NCBI GenBank assembly: GCA_964547995.1 | Contig: CAZJRB010000102.1 | Coordinates: forward strand, 1 to 27,809 | Direction: 5' to 3' | DNA from: CAZJRB01 sp964547995 | GTDB lineage: Bacteria > Planctomycetota > Planctomycetia > Pirellulales > Thermoguttaceae | Length of the DNA stretch: 27,809 bases | Shown here: in pieces, positions 22,176 to 27,809 of the stretch | How positions within the stretch are numbered: the stretch's first letter is position 1 | Layout of the letters: every line of letters begins with the position of its first letter | Translations under genes and position numbers: made by a program | Notes under the pieces: model-generated | The model's input: the letters and a program-made list of their open reading frames with translations, nothing else | Database searches by the model: none | Told to the model about the DNA's origin: nothing

Positions 22176-22781
22176 TCACGGCCACGTGTCCTCCCCGATG
22201 AAATCGACCGCCCGGCGCAACTCGTTTTCGAGCTTGTCACCCAGCGCGGAATTCCCGTTGCCGGTGTGTTGCACCAGGCTCGGCGTGTGGTACCAGACGG
22301 AGTGCCGGGTCCATTTGGCCCACTGTCCCACGCGGGCGTCGACGCGGCTCCGGGCTTCGACTTGGCCCAGGTCGCATAGGATCGCCTCGGCGGCCGCCCG
22401 GGGCATCGCCCAGCAAAGCGCCCCGACCAGGTACCAGCCGCGCCGCTGCCGGTGCCATCCTTGCCGGTCATGGCGATACGGCGCCGGGCAATAGGGCGAG
22501 CAGACGGCAACCGGACCGTCCGGCCACAGTGTCCGGTCGAGGTGCGCCCGCAATCCCCGGCAGCAAACGATGTCGTCCTGACAAACGAGCAGTGCGTCGG
22601 CCGCCGGCCGTTCGGCCAATAGCGTCCGGACCGCAAACAGCCAATTCGACCACGCGCCGTCGTGAAGCAGGTCGTCGACGACGCGGACCTCGTCGAACCC
22701 GGCACGGCGGAGCGACGCCAGCGTTCTTTCCAACGTTGGAATGGGTCTCGGGGCGGTAGTAACGGCAACGGCAAAGTCCAT
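22176..22781 (-). CDS. Glycosyltransferase-like protein, 201 aa
   Basis: The N-terminus VAVTTAPRPIPTLERTLASL (5-24) and VRVVDD (32-37) fit the beginning of a GT-A fold, and LLVCQDDIVCCRGL (64-77) holds a DD pair in the position of the DxD metal site. The C-terminal WYHTPSLVQHTGNGNSAL (163-180) is a conserved pattern in small transferases annotated as glycosyltransferase or hypothetical. The chosen ATG at 22781 is where homology-like sequence begins; the frame stays open about 590 bp further upstream, through the sulfotransferase gene in another frame, and that part is rejected. It is separated from the upstream gene by a hairpin repeat. Confidence 0.75.
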   Translation of the reverse strand: MDFAVAVTTAPRPIPTLERTLASLRRAGFDEVRVVDDLLHDGAWSNWLFAVRTLLAERPAADALLVCQDDIVCCRGLRAHLDRTLWPDGPVAVCSPYCPAPYRHDRQGWHRQRRGWYLVGALCWAMPRAAAEAILCDLGQVEARSRVDARVGQWAKWTRHSVWYHTPSLVQHTGNGNSALGDKLENELRRAVDFIGEDTWP

Positions 22782-22815
22782 GATTGATTGCTCGGGGTTG
22801 TTGGTTTTGTTTTCG

Positions 22816-22893
22816 GGTGCCATGCCCACGCTTGCCGTGGGCATGTTGGGAAACCTCCGCAGACATGCCCACGACAAGCGTGGGCATGGCACC
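22816..22893. repeat. Inverted repeat, CATGCCCACG family
   Basis: Two 30-bp arms (22816-22845, 22864-22893) are reverse complements with a single mismatch and an 18-bp loop. Each arm is also partly self-complementary (CATGCCCACG/CGTGGGCATG). It lies in the 125-bp gap between two genes of the transferase cluster. Confidence 0.92.
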
Positions 22894-22906
22894 CGGCTGG
22901 ACACAC

Positions 22907-23428
22907 CTATGATCGGTTGTATCGATTCTTCAATTCGCAAAGCGCCGCGTCGAGCCGGCCCTCCGCACGGATCCATTTCCAGAAAGCCGGAAACGACTCG
23001 CCGGCCGACGCGATGTCGATCGTCACGTGCGGCTTCTCCCGCAGGAAATGGCGGATGTTCGCGTTGACCGTCGCGACCATCTCCCGCGCTTCCTGCGCCG
23101 CCTCCCCGTGTTGCCCTTGCTTGACCGCGAACATGAACCCATGGAGAATTTTCGCGGCTTCGTGCCCGCCGCGTTCTGCATAGCTCCGCGCCGCCGCCCC
23201 CTCGTCGCGCAGCAGGTGTACGTAGAAGGCATGGGGATATTTCTCGTGCAAGCGCCCGAGGAACCACGCGAGCCGGTTGTCGACCTCGATATGGTTTTCC
23301 GGATATTCGAGCGAATATCGATCGAACCGCCCGCTCTCGTGGGCGGACGAATAGTTTGCAATATGCCGGCACGCCCGGGCAAATGTCATCGAGCCGCAGC
23401 GGCCGGTGCAGAGAACGAAAACTCGCAT
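22907..23428 (-). CDS. Sulfotransferase-like P-loop protein
   Basis: The 173-aa product has the sulfotransferase fold signature: VLCTGRCGSMTFARA (5-19) is the 5'-phosphosulfate-binding loop, and HLLRDEGAAARSY (71-83) the 3'-phosphate-binding segment, in which an Arg and a Ser (R74, S82) are expected to contact PAPS. It probably moves sulfate from PAPS to a sugar or other acceptor in the cytosol. It is shorter than typical sulfotransferases (about 250-300), so it may be a minimal or truncated version. The ATG at 23428 is preferred over one 10 codons upstream because the conserved strand begins immediately. It lies within a run of glycosyltransferase genes, suggesting sulfation of a glycan. Confidence 0.8.
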   Translation of the reverse strand: MRVFVLCTGRCGSMTFARACRHIANYSSAHESGRFDRYSLEYPENHIEVDNRLAWFLGRLHEKYPHAFYVHLLRDEGAAARSYAERGGHEAAKILHGFMFAVKQGQHGEAAQEAREMVATVNANIRHFLREKPHVTIDIASAGESFPAFWKWIRAEGRLDAALCELKNRYNRS

Positions 23429-23462
23429 GGTGATTTTTGTATTCTTGCGAATCCGCAAGCGG

Positions 23463-24527
23463 CTAATCTTTCATCTCATCAAACAAACGGCGCCAGGCGG
23501 CGAAGATCGTTTCCGGCTCGGCCAATTCGTGCTCGAGCGCCGCCCGGGCCGAACGGGTCATCTCCATGCGAAGCTCTTCGTCGTATGCGAGCCGCGCAGT
23601 GTAGTAAGCGATTTCATCGTCGGTAGTGCCAAGAAACCCGGTCCGGCCGTGGCGGATCATTTCGGGCCATCCGCCGCGGTCTTCGGCAACGATCGGCACA
23701 CCGGCAGCCATGGCTTCCAGGGCGACCCGCGGCCAGTTCTCGACCGCCCGGCCGTTGACCGGCACCATCGCGTGCAGCGTGGCCAGGAAGTGCTGCGGCG
23801 TTTCGCCGCCCGGCGGCAGACACTCGGCCCAATGCGGCGTCGGCCCGAGCCGGGCACTCACCCCGGCGCCCCAACCCATCACCCTGGCACGGACCGGATG
23901 CGGCACGCGATCATAGATTTTCCAGGTCCGCGGTGAGAACTTATCGCCGTCCGCCCGGGAAATCCGCCCGATCGTAAGGATCTCGCCCTGTTGGTGCTCC
24001 AGCGGCCGGAAGGGAAACTCCCCGCAGTCGAATGCCCCGCGGATCACGCAGCCTTGCCGGTCGTCGTATCCGTGCCGGCGGAGTTGCGGGGTGAGCTGGT
24101 CGCGCTGGTAGCGGCTCTGAAACACGTGCCGGTCGAACGCGCCGAACCGGCGATAGTGCAACCGCTCCGCGGGAAAGAGCCAGTTCATGCACCCGACCCA
24201 GACGATCCGGCAACCCAACGCCCGAAAATGCTCCGCCGCTTGAAGGAACTTCGTGTTGCACATCGACACAACGATGCTACCGGGCAGCCCCGGCACGTTC
24301 TGCAAATCGTCCGGGTTGCTCTGGAGCGTGCGGCAACCGATCTCCTCCAAGCGGCTTTGCCAGGCGGGATCGGCTTTCCACGTAGGGATAAGCGTAACCG
24401 GCAGGCCGAATCGGCGCCACAGCTTGACCGTGTGCCAGAGTTCGGTATTTGCCCCGCCGATCCCGCTCGGGTAACCGCAGACGAAGACGGGGGCCGGGGG
24501 TGTCACTTTGTGTGTATCCATCGCCAT
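23463..24527 (-). CDS. Glycosyltransferase family 4 (GT-B)
   Basis: The 354-aa product has an N-terminal acceptor domain (VFVCGYPSGIGGANTELWHT, 14-33, with the Gly-rich loop) and a C-terminal donor domain. ILTIGRISRADGDKF (183-197) is the start of the GT4 donor domain, and ENWPRVALEAMAAGVPIVA (263-281) contains the EX7E pair E263/E271. The retaining GT4 family transfers sugars from nucleotide donors in the cytosol. An ATG two codons in (24521) is an alternative start; neither has a good Shine-Dalgarno. It is the first transferase gene of the minus-strand cluster, 119 bp after the last phage-like gene. Confidence 0.88.
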   Translation of the reverse strand: MAMDTHKVTPPAPVFVCGYPSGIGGANTELWHTVKLWRRFGLPVTLIPTWKADPAWQSRLEEIGCRTLQSNPDDLQNVPGLPGSIVVSMCNTKFLQAAEHFRALGCRIVWVGCMNWLFPAERLHYRRFGAFDRHVFQSRYQRDQLTPQLRRHGYDDRQGCVIRGAFDCGEFPFRPLEHQQGEILTIGRISRADGDKFSPRTWKIYDRVPHPVRARVMGWGAGVSARLGPTPHWAECLPPGGETPQHFLATLHAMVPVNGRAVENWPRVALEAMAAGVPIVAEDRGGWPEMIRHGRTGFLGTTDDEIAYYTARLAYDEELRMEMTRSARAALEHELAEPETIFAAWRRLFDEMKD

Positions 24528-24550
24528 TTCAAACAGTTCTGCAACGCTCT

Positions 24551-24658
24551 GTACTCAGTACTCAGTACTCAGCACCGAGTGCGAAGCCGCAAGCGGCCAC
24601 TTCGTGAACTCTAAACTCACAACTCACAACTCTCCACTCTCCACTCTCAACTCTCCGC
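24551..24658. repeat. Short low-complexity repeats
   Basis: A 7-bp unit GTACTCA is repeated three times (24551-24575), and pyrimidine-rich runs of AACTC and CCACTCT fill 24606-24658. The second run covers the last codons and TGA of the phage-like gene at 24647. Similar stretches occur near 21545-21575 and 25640-25662. These look like slipped-strand microsatellites. Confidence 0.75.
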
Positions 24659-25501
24659 GAACTGGAACAACGCCGAGAAATCCGACTCGCGGTACGGACG
24701 GTTCCCGGCCGGGTCGGCCAGCTCGTCCCAGCCGGGGTCGTTCGCCGGGAGCGGCCGGTACGCGTGGTTGTAACCGACAATCTCGCCGTCGCCCGTCTTG
24801 ATCGCCTTCTCGCGAAAGACGTATTCGATCCGGCTGGCCAGCTCGGCCTGGGCCAACTCGCCGATCCGCAGAAACTCGGGCTCGGTGGTGCAGCCGTCGA
24901 ACAACACGGTGCCGGCGGCCGCACCCAGAAACTCCGCGCCGTTGACCGTGCCGACGCACTGCCGGATCGCGTCCCACGGCGGGCGGACGACCCGGTGCCA
25001 CGTCAGGTGGTGCTCGACGATCGGCACGCGGACCTGCGGGATCGCCTCTTCCGGGATCCCGATCGTCGGCTCGTCCTGCCACACGAGACTGTCGTCGGCC
25101 ATCGGGACGATCTCGAAATCGCGGTCCTGGTAATAGGTCAGGAACGTCCCTTCAATCACCTCCGGCGCGTCGACCCGCTCGGACGCGACCAGCAATTCGT
25201 AGTACACGGTGATCTTGGCGAACCCGTTGTAGCGGTTGAGCCCTTCGATCAGCGATTCGAGCTGCTGCGGCACCAGGTCGTCGGTCAGCGGCTCGCACCG
25301 CGTCCGCATGGCGACCACGTCGGGCTTGCCGGGGTACGCCGCCCGGCTGCTGCCGCCGAACTCGTAGCCGTCGCCGAGCAACTGCTCGATCACCGCCTCG
25401 CGGTCGTCCCAGGCACAAAGCAGCGTGCGGACGGCTTTCATGCCGTCGGGCCCGCACGTCTCAACCGGCGATCCGGCGAATTCTCGGAAGGATACGGTCA
25501 T
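24647..25501 (-). CDS. Phage-type structural protein candidate, 284 aa
   Basis: I do not recognise a named family, but the sequence resembles uncharacterised proteins that accompany tail-region genes in planctomycete prophage-like clusters (recollection, not a database match). It is acidic and beta-rich, with VTVSFREFAG-like start, PVETCGPDGMKAVRTLLCAW (12-31), VNGAEFLGAAAGTVLFDGC in the second half, RIEYVFREKAIK and a C-terminal GNRPYRESDFSALFQF. No signal peptide or membrane segment is present. The ATG at 25501 is preceded by GAGAG. It is the last of five same-strand genes (27480 to 24647); a REP pair separates it from its neighbour. Confidence 0.6.
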   Translation of the reverse strand: MTVSFREFAGSPVETCGPDGMKAVRTLLCAWDDREAVIEQLLGDGYEFGGSSRAAYPGKPDVVAMRTRCEPLTDDLVPQQLESLIEGLNRYNGFAKITVYYELLVASERVDAPEVIEGTFLTYYQDRDFEIVPMADDSLVWQDEPTIGIPEEAIPQVRVPIVEHHLTWHRVVRPPWDAIRQCVGTVNGAEFLGAAAGTVLFDGCTTEPEFLRIGELAQAELASRIEYVFREKAIKTGDGEIVGYNHAYRPLPANDPGWDELADPAGNRPYRESDFSALFQFAES

Positions 25502-25545
25502 GATTGTGTCTCTCGTCGGAGTTCGTTTTCGTGGTGTTTTCGTGC

Positions 25546-25632
25546 CATAAAGCCGCGACCGTTGGTCGCGCCGAGCGACGCTGGGAACCGGCTCTTGGCA
25601 ACGCAGGGCGCGACCAACGGTCGCGGCTTTAT
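25546..25632. repeat. GCGACC REP pair, inverted
   Basis: Arms 25546-25571 and 25608-25633 are reverse complements separated by 36 bp, each being one REP hairpin unit. It is the only well-preserved REP pair outside the transposase locus, nearly 10 kb away. Confidence 0.92.
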
Positions 25633-25663
25633 ACATCTCTGCTTTCTGCTTTCTGCTTTCTAG

Positions 25664-26182
25664 CTAACTTCCCGATCCCGATCCGGACCCGGCGGCGGTG
25701 ATCGTGCCGAGGACGGCGATCGAGTAGGTCACGTCGCCGCCGTCGGCCGCCAGCTTGAGGTTCTTGTTCGAATCGTCGACGGGCCAGCCGGCCGCGCGGT
25801 TGGCCAGCAGTGCCGGGCTGTCGGGCGGGACGACCACCCGCTCGCCGTCGCCGCCGAACGGCTGCGACCACTCGTCGGACGCCGCGTCGCCGACCAGCAG
25901 GTCGCCCTCACTGGCGTCGTGGCTGACAATCAGCAGGGCCTTGACTGCCAGAAACGTCACCGTGTGTACGTCGCCGAGGATCGTTCGCGTCAGGTCGGTC
26001 AGATCGAGCGTGGTCGACTGGCCGTTAAGAAGCGTTTGATTCTCCTCGTGCCAGACGGCTTCGGCCTGGTCGTCGCCATTGCCCTCGAGCAGCGTGGCGG
26101 CGTAGTCGAGCCGGCCGTTGTCCACCGCCCCGTCATTCCAGTTCCAGCCGAGCGATGCCCGGAGTTCGCCTTTGAAGCTCAT
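25664..26182 (-). CDS. Phage-type structural protein candidate, 172 aa
   Basis: The product is beta-rich and soluble. It begins MSFKGELRASLGWNW and ends in a Gly-Ser tail (AAGSGSGSGS), a flexible linker that may attach to a partner. The composition and position suggest a virion tail or decoration component, but the family is not recognised. GGAG lies 6 bases before the ATG. The upstream gene's TGA ends one base before this ATG, so the two are coupled. Confidence 0.6.
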   Translation of the reverse strand: MSFKGELRASLGWNWNDGAVDNGRLDYAATLLEGNGDDQAEAVWHEENQTLLNGQSTTLDLTDLTRTILGDVHTVTFLAVKALLIVSHDASEGDLLVGDAASDEWSQPFGGDGERVVVPPDSPALLANRAAGWPVDDSNKNLKLAADGGDVTYSIAVLGTITAAGSGSGSGS

Positions 26183-26183
26183 G

Positions 26184-26585
26184 TCAGACTCCTGCTGTCA
26201 GTTGGACCATGCACGCGAAATCGACGACGAACTGCCAGGAGCCGTCGTCGGCCTGCTGCTGGGTGTCGTTGGTTCGTTGCATCTGGACGACTTTGTCGCT
26301 GCCGGCCAGATCGAACTGCGTGTTGTCGAACGCCGTCTTGATTTCATGGATGATCGCGGCGCCGCCGTCCATCTCGTCGTGAAAGACCTGGATCCTCAGC
26401 TCGATGGTGTCGATCGCCGAGCCGTCGCCAAAGCGTTCGAGCGGCCGGTCGCTCCGCTTGGCGATCACACCGAACGGCTTTGCCGGATTGACGTTCATGC
26501 CGGTGAAGACCCGCGCTGCCGGGAGCAGCCCCTCGAGCGCCTCGGCGGCGGCCCAGCGCTGGTGGATGACTTGGGCAAGGTTCAT
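26184..26585 (-). CDS. Phage tail-terminator-like protein candidate, 133 aa
   Basis: MNLAQVIHQRWAAAEALEGL followed by LPAARVFTG (21-29) and a beta region (IDTIELRIQVFHDEMDGG) has the size, order and alpha/beta character of tail-terminator or tail-completion proteins that sit between head-tail and tail genes. This is a structural guess from position and pattern. The start overlaps the upstream gene by 4 bp (ATGA at 26582-26585), and its TGA precedes the next ATG by one base. Confidence 0.55.
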   Translation of the reverse strand: MNLAQVIHQRWAAAEALEGLLPAARVFTGMNVNPAKPFGVIAKRSDRPLERFGDGSAIDTIELRIQVFHDEMDGGAAIIHEIKTAFDNTQFDLAGSDKVVQMQRTNDTQQQADDGSWQFVVDFACMVQLTAGV

Positions 26586-27265
26586 GACGTGATCTCCGCA
26601 TCAATGGTCTGCAACTGGCCGATCCGTTCGGCCCCGAGGGTCCCGCGAACGCGGTAGACGGTTCCGTCCGGGCCGCGGACGGCGTGGGTGTGGTCCAGCT
26701 CGAGGTCCTCTTCAACGAAGATCTGCACGCGCTGCGTGGTCTTTTTCACATCGTTTTCGACGACGATTTTCGTTTCGGCCTTCTGGATGCGAGCGCGGAT
26801 ACCCGTTCGCCACGTCCGCCAGGTCGGTTCGGCCGCGCCGGCGTCACCCTTCGCATACGTTGCTTGAAGGATGCTGATGGTGTCGTCGAGCCCGTGGGTG
26901 ATCGCCAGATTGCGGCTCTTGCACTGCCAACGCGACTGCAACGTGGCTGCCTTGACTTCGAGGACGGTCCATCGCCGGCCATCGCCGTCGAGGATCACGT
27001 CGCCCGGCCGCGGGGCGTCGCTGAGTTCTTCGGTCGGCAGGTGCCAGTCGCAGTCGCCGGCCGTGTAGCGTCCGTCGCTGGGTGGTCTCTTCCGCGTGTT
27101 GTAGCGGTTGCGGATGCCGGCCTCGTCGGTGTCGGCTGCACGTCTGAGGGCATGGGCGATCACCGTGCCGGAGCCCGGCGTCGAGCCGCGGCGCAGAAGC
27201 GTCACCGATTCGGCGCCGTCGGCGACCTTGGCGAAATCATCGGCAGGATCGAAGTTCACGGTCAT
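26582..27265 (-). CDS. Phage head-tail region protein candidate, 227 aa
   Basis: The product is beta-rich with conserved-looking segments DPADDFAKVADGAESVTLLR (6-25), SDGRYTAGDCDWHLP (63-77), ELSDAPRPGDVILDGDGRRW (80-99) and a C-terminal AVRGPDGTVYRVRG. The central phrase PGDVILDGDGRRWTVLEV resembles the small beta-barrel of head-tail connector or head-closure proteins, and I recall this type in planctomycete prophage-like clusters. No catalytic motif is visible. It overlaps both neighbours by 4 bp (27262-27265 and 26582-26585). Confidence 0.6.
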   Translation of the reverse strand: MTVNFDPADDFAKVADGAESVTLLRRGSTPGSGTVIAHALRRAADTDEAGIRNRYNTRKRPPSDGRYTAGDCDWHLPTEELSDAPRPGDVILDGDGRRWTVLEVKAATLQSRWQCKSRNLAITHGLDDTISILQATYAKGDAGAAEPTWRTWRTGIRARIQKAETKIVVENDVKKTTQRVQIFVEEDLELDHTHAVRGPDGTVYRVRGTLGAERIGQLQTIDAEITS

Positions 27266-27480
27266 GACGAAATCCCCCGGCTTTGTATCTCGAACGGCTC
27301 TTCACCGGCCAGTTTCTCGTTGCACCAGTTGACGGTTGCCAGTAGTTGGCGCAAGTAGTCGGCCCACGCGACCTTCTGCCCGTCGATCGAGTAGGTCGGT
27401 TTCGGCTCGGCGGTCATTTCCGCGATCCGGGCCAGGGTCTGGGTCTTGATCGTGGCGATTTGTTCGGCGTCGCTCGGCAT
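27262..27480 (-). CDS. Small phage-cluster protein, 72 aa
   Basis: MPSDAEQIATIKTQTLARIA is helical and leads to a short C-terminal region with TYSIDGQKVAWADYLRQLL, a pattern seen in small phage neck or assembly proteins. GGGAGATGAAAAC precedes the ATG. The start region, 21 bp including the ribosome-binding site and first codons, is duplicated at 27623-27643, beyond the palindromic repeat. It overlaps the next gene by ATGA. Confidence 0.6.
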   Translation of the reverse strand: MPSDAEQIATIKTQTLARIAEMTAEPKPTYSIDGQKVAWADYLRQLLATVNWCNEKLAGEEPFEIQSRGISS

Positions 27481-27643
27481 GTTTTCATCTCCCAAAGATG
27501 AGGGCAAAGGAGGGGGCACCTGCCCCCGGACTTGGCTCGTTTGGTCGTCGGCCGGGGGCGGGTGCCCCCTCCTTTGTTCTTGGTTTGCAACCTGAACCTA
27601 ACGTCCGGGGCGCTGGCCGGGGGCTCGGCATGTTTTCATCTCC
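27472..27643. repeat. 21-bp direct repeat around palindrome
   Basis: 27472-27492 and 27623-27643 are identical (21 bp, GCTCGGCATGTTTTCATCTC plus C) and enclose the palindromic repeat at 27505-27576. The first copy is the start codon and Shine-Dalgarno of the 72-aa gene. The second copy would start a short remnant frame only. Confidence 0.85.
27505..27576. repeat. Inverted repeat, GGGGGCACCTGCCCCC family
   Basis: Arms 27505-27529 and 27552-27576 are reverse complements with one mismatch and a 22-bp loop. The same element is found at 19822-19904, with a half copy at 12530-12563. It lies immediately upstream of the 72-aa gene's ribosome-binding site. Confidence 0.93.
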
Positions 27644-27669
27644 TGGGGTACGGCGCCCGGTTGATTGTT

Positions 27670-27687
27670 GCAAAGCCGCGACCAGTG
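27670..27687. repeat. Isolated relic of the GCGACC REP
   Basis: GCAAAGCCGCGACCAGTG is the reverse complement of 11771-11788, a single degenerate copy of the REP hairpin half. Confidence 0.5.
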
Positions 27688-27698
27688 AGGCTGTGACT

Positions 27699-27809
27699 CT
27701 TTTGGAGCCTGGTATCGATGCTCTGTAGGGAACGCCCTCTGTGGCGTTCCGAAACTTTTGGAGCCTGGTATCGATGCTCTGTAGGGAACGCCCTCTGTGG
27801 CGTTCCGAA
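27699..27809. repeat. 56-bp tandem repeat with hairpin, at window edge
   Basis: Two copies of a 56-bp unit (27699-27754 and 27755 to the window end) are identical over the visible length. Each contains the hairpin GGAACGCC-CTCTGT-GGCGTTCC (8-bp stem, 6-base loop). More copies may follow outside the window. Confidence 0.92.

Noticed and set aside
22082..22906. A 274-codon frame opposite the transferase reading frame register
   Set aside because: It is a shifted frame on the same strand, lacking domains, and conflicts with the gene at 22176-22781.
22782..23372. An N-terminal extension of the 201-aa transferase, or a 398-aa protein
   Set aside because: The extension overlaps the sulfotransferase gene in another frame and contains arginine-rich antisense-type sequence; the domain starts at the ATG at 22781.

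Overview
The window looks like chromosomal DNA of a planctomycete (Planctomycetota, Pirellulales-like), probably from a genome or metagenome assembly. Evidence: high GC, many carbohydrate-active secreted proteins (sialidase fold, GH89, DUF4091), a planctomycete-type HUH transposase surrounded by REP-like repeats, a Uma2 gene, and several intergenic hairpin repeats of the kind scattered through planctomycete genomes. The phylum assignment is inference from gene content; no rRNA is present.

Layout. 1-2681: a hypothetical gene and a secreted sialidase-like gene, each bracketed by directly oriented copies of a dispersed, non-palindromic repeat with core TTGTGCTGTTCGTGGCCAAC. 2682-5198 (minus): a secreted GH89 alpha-N-acetylglucosaminidase with a C-terminal F5/8-type domain and a perfect LacI/CcpA-type operator about 250 bp upstream. 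5199-6255: a gene-poor stretch with tRNA-Asn(GTT), its terminator and several fragments derived from the tRNA anticodon arm. 6256-8148 (minus): a secreted TPR protein. 8408-10747 (minus): a small zinc-ribbon protein, then a translationally coupled AAA ATPase plus DUF4276 (TOPRIM-like) pair that looks like a defence module. 11028-14941 (plus): a Uma2 nuclease and a large secreted DUF4091 glycosidase-like protein with a palindromic repeat inserted in frame. 14942-16147: a REP-associated HUH transposase between two copies of a REP-spacer-REP module. 16144-19731: peptidase T, a PolB-type 3'-5' exonuclease, a GYD-domain protein, a compact promoter-terminator unit that could encode a small RNA, and an XRE regulator.

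19961-27480 is all on the minus strand. Reading 5' to 3' it begins with five tightly packed genes that resemble a phage head-tail junction/tail region (72, 227, 133, 172 and 284 aa; ATGA overlaps or near-zero spacing for the first four). It continues into five sugar- or sulfate-transfer genes (GT4, sulfotransferase, three further glycosyltransferases). A virion-like structural block followed by a glycan-building block on the same strand is the most unusual arrangement here, but the functional link is unproven.

Repeats are the dominant theme. At least seven distinct families are visible: the TTGTGCTG core repeat, the GCGACC hairpin REP, the GGGGGCACCTGCCCCC palindrome, the ACGGCCTT inverted repeat, the CATGCCCACG inverted repeat, a 254-bp AT-rich tandem duplication, and a 56-bp hairpin tandem at the right edge. 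Several overlap coding signals: stop codons lie in REPs, a palindrome sits inside a CDS, and a start region is duplicated around a palindrome.
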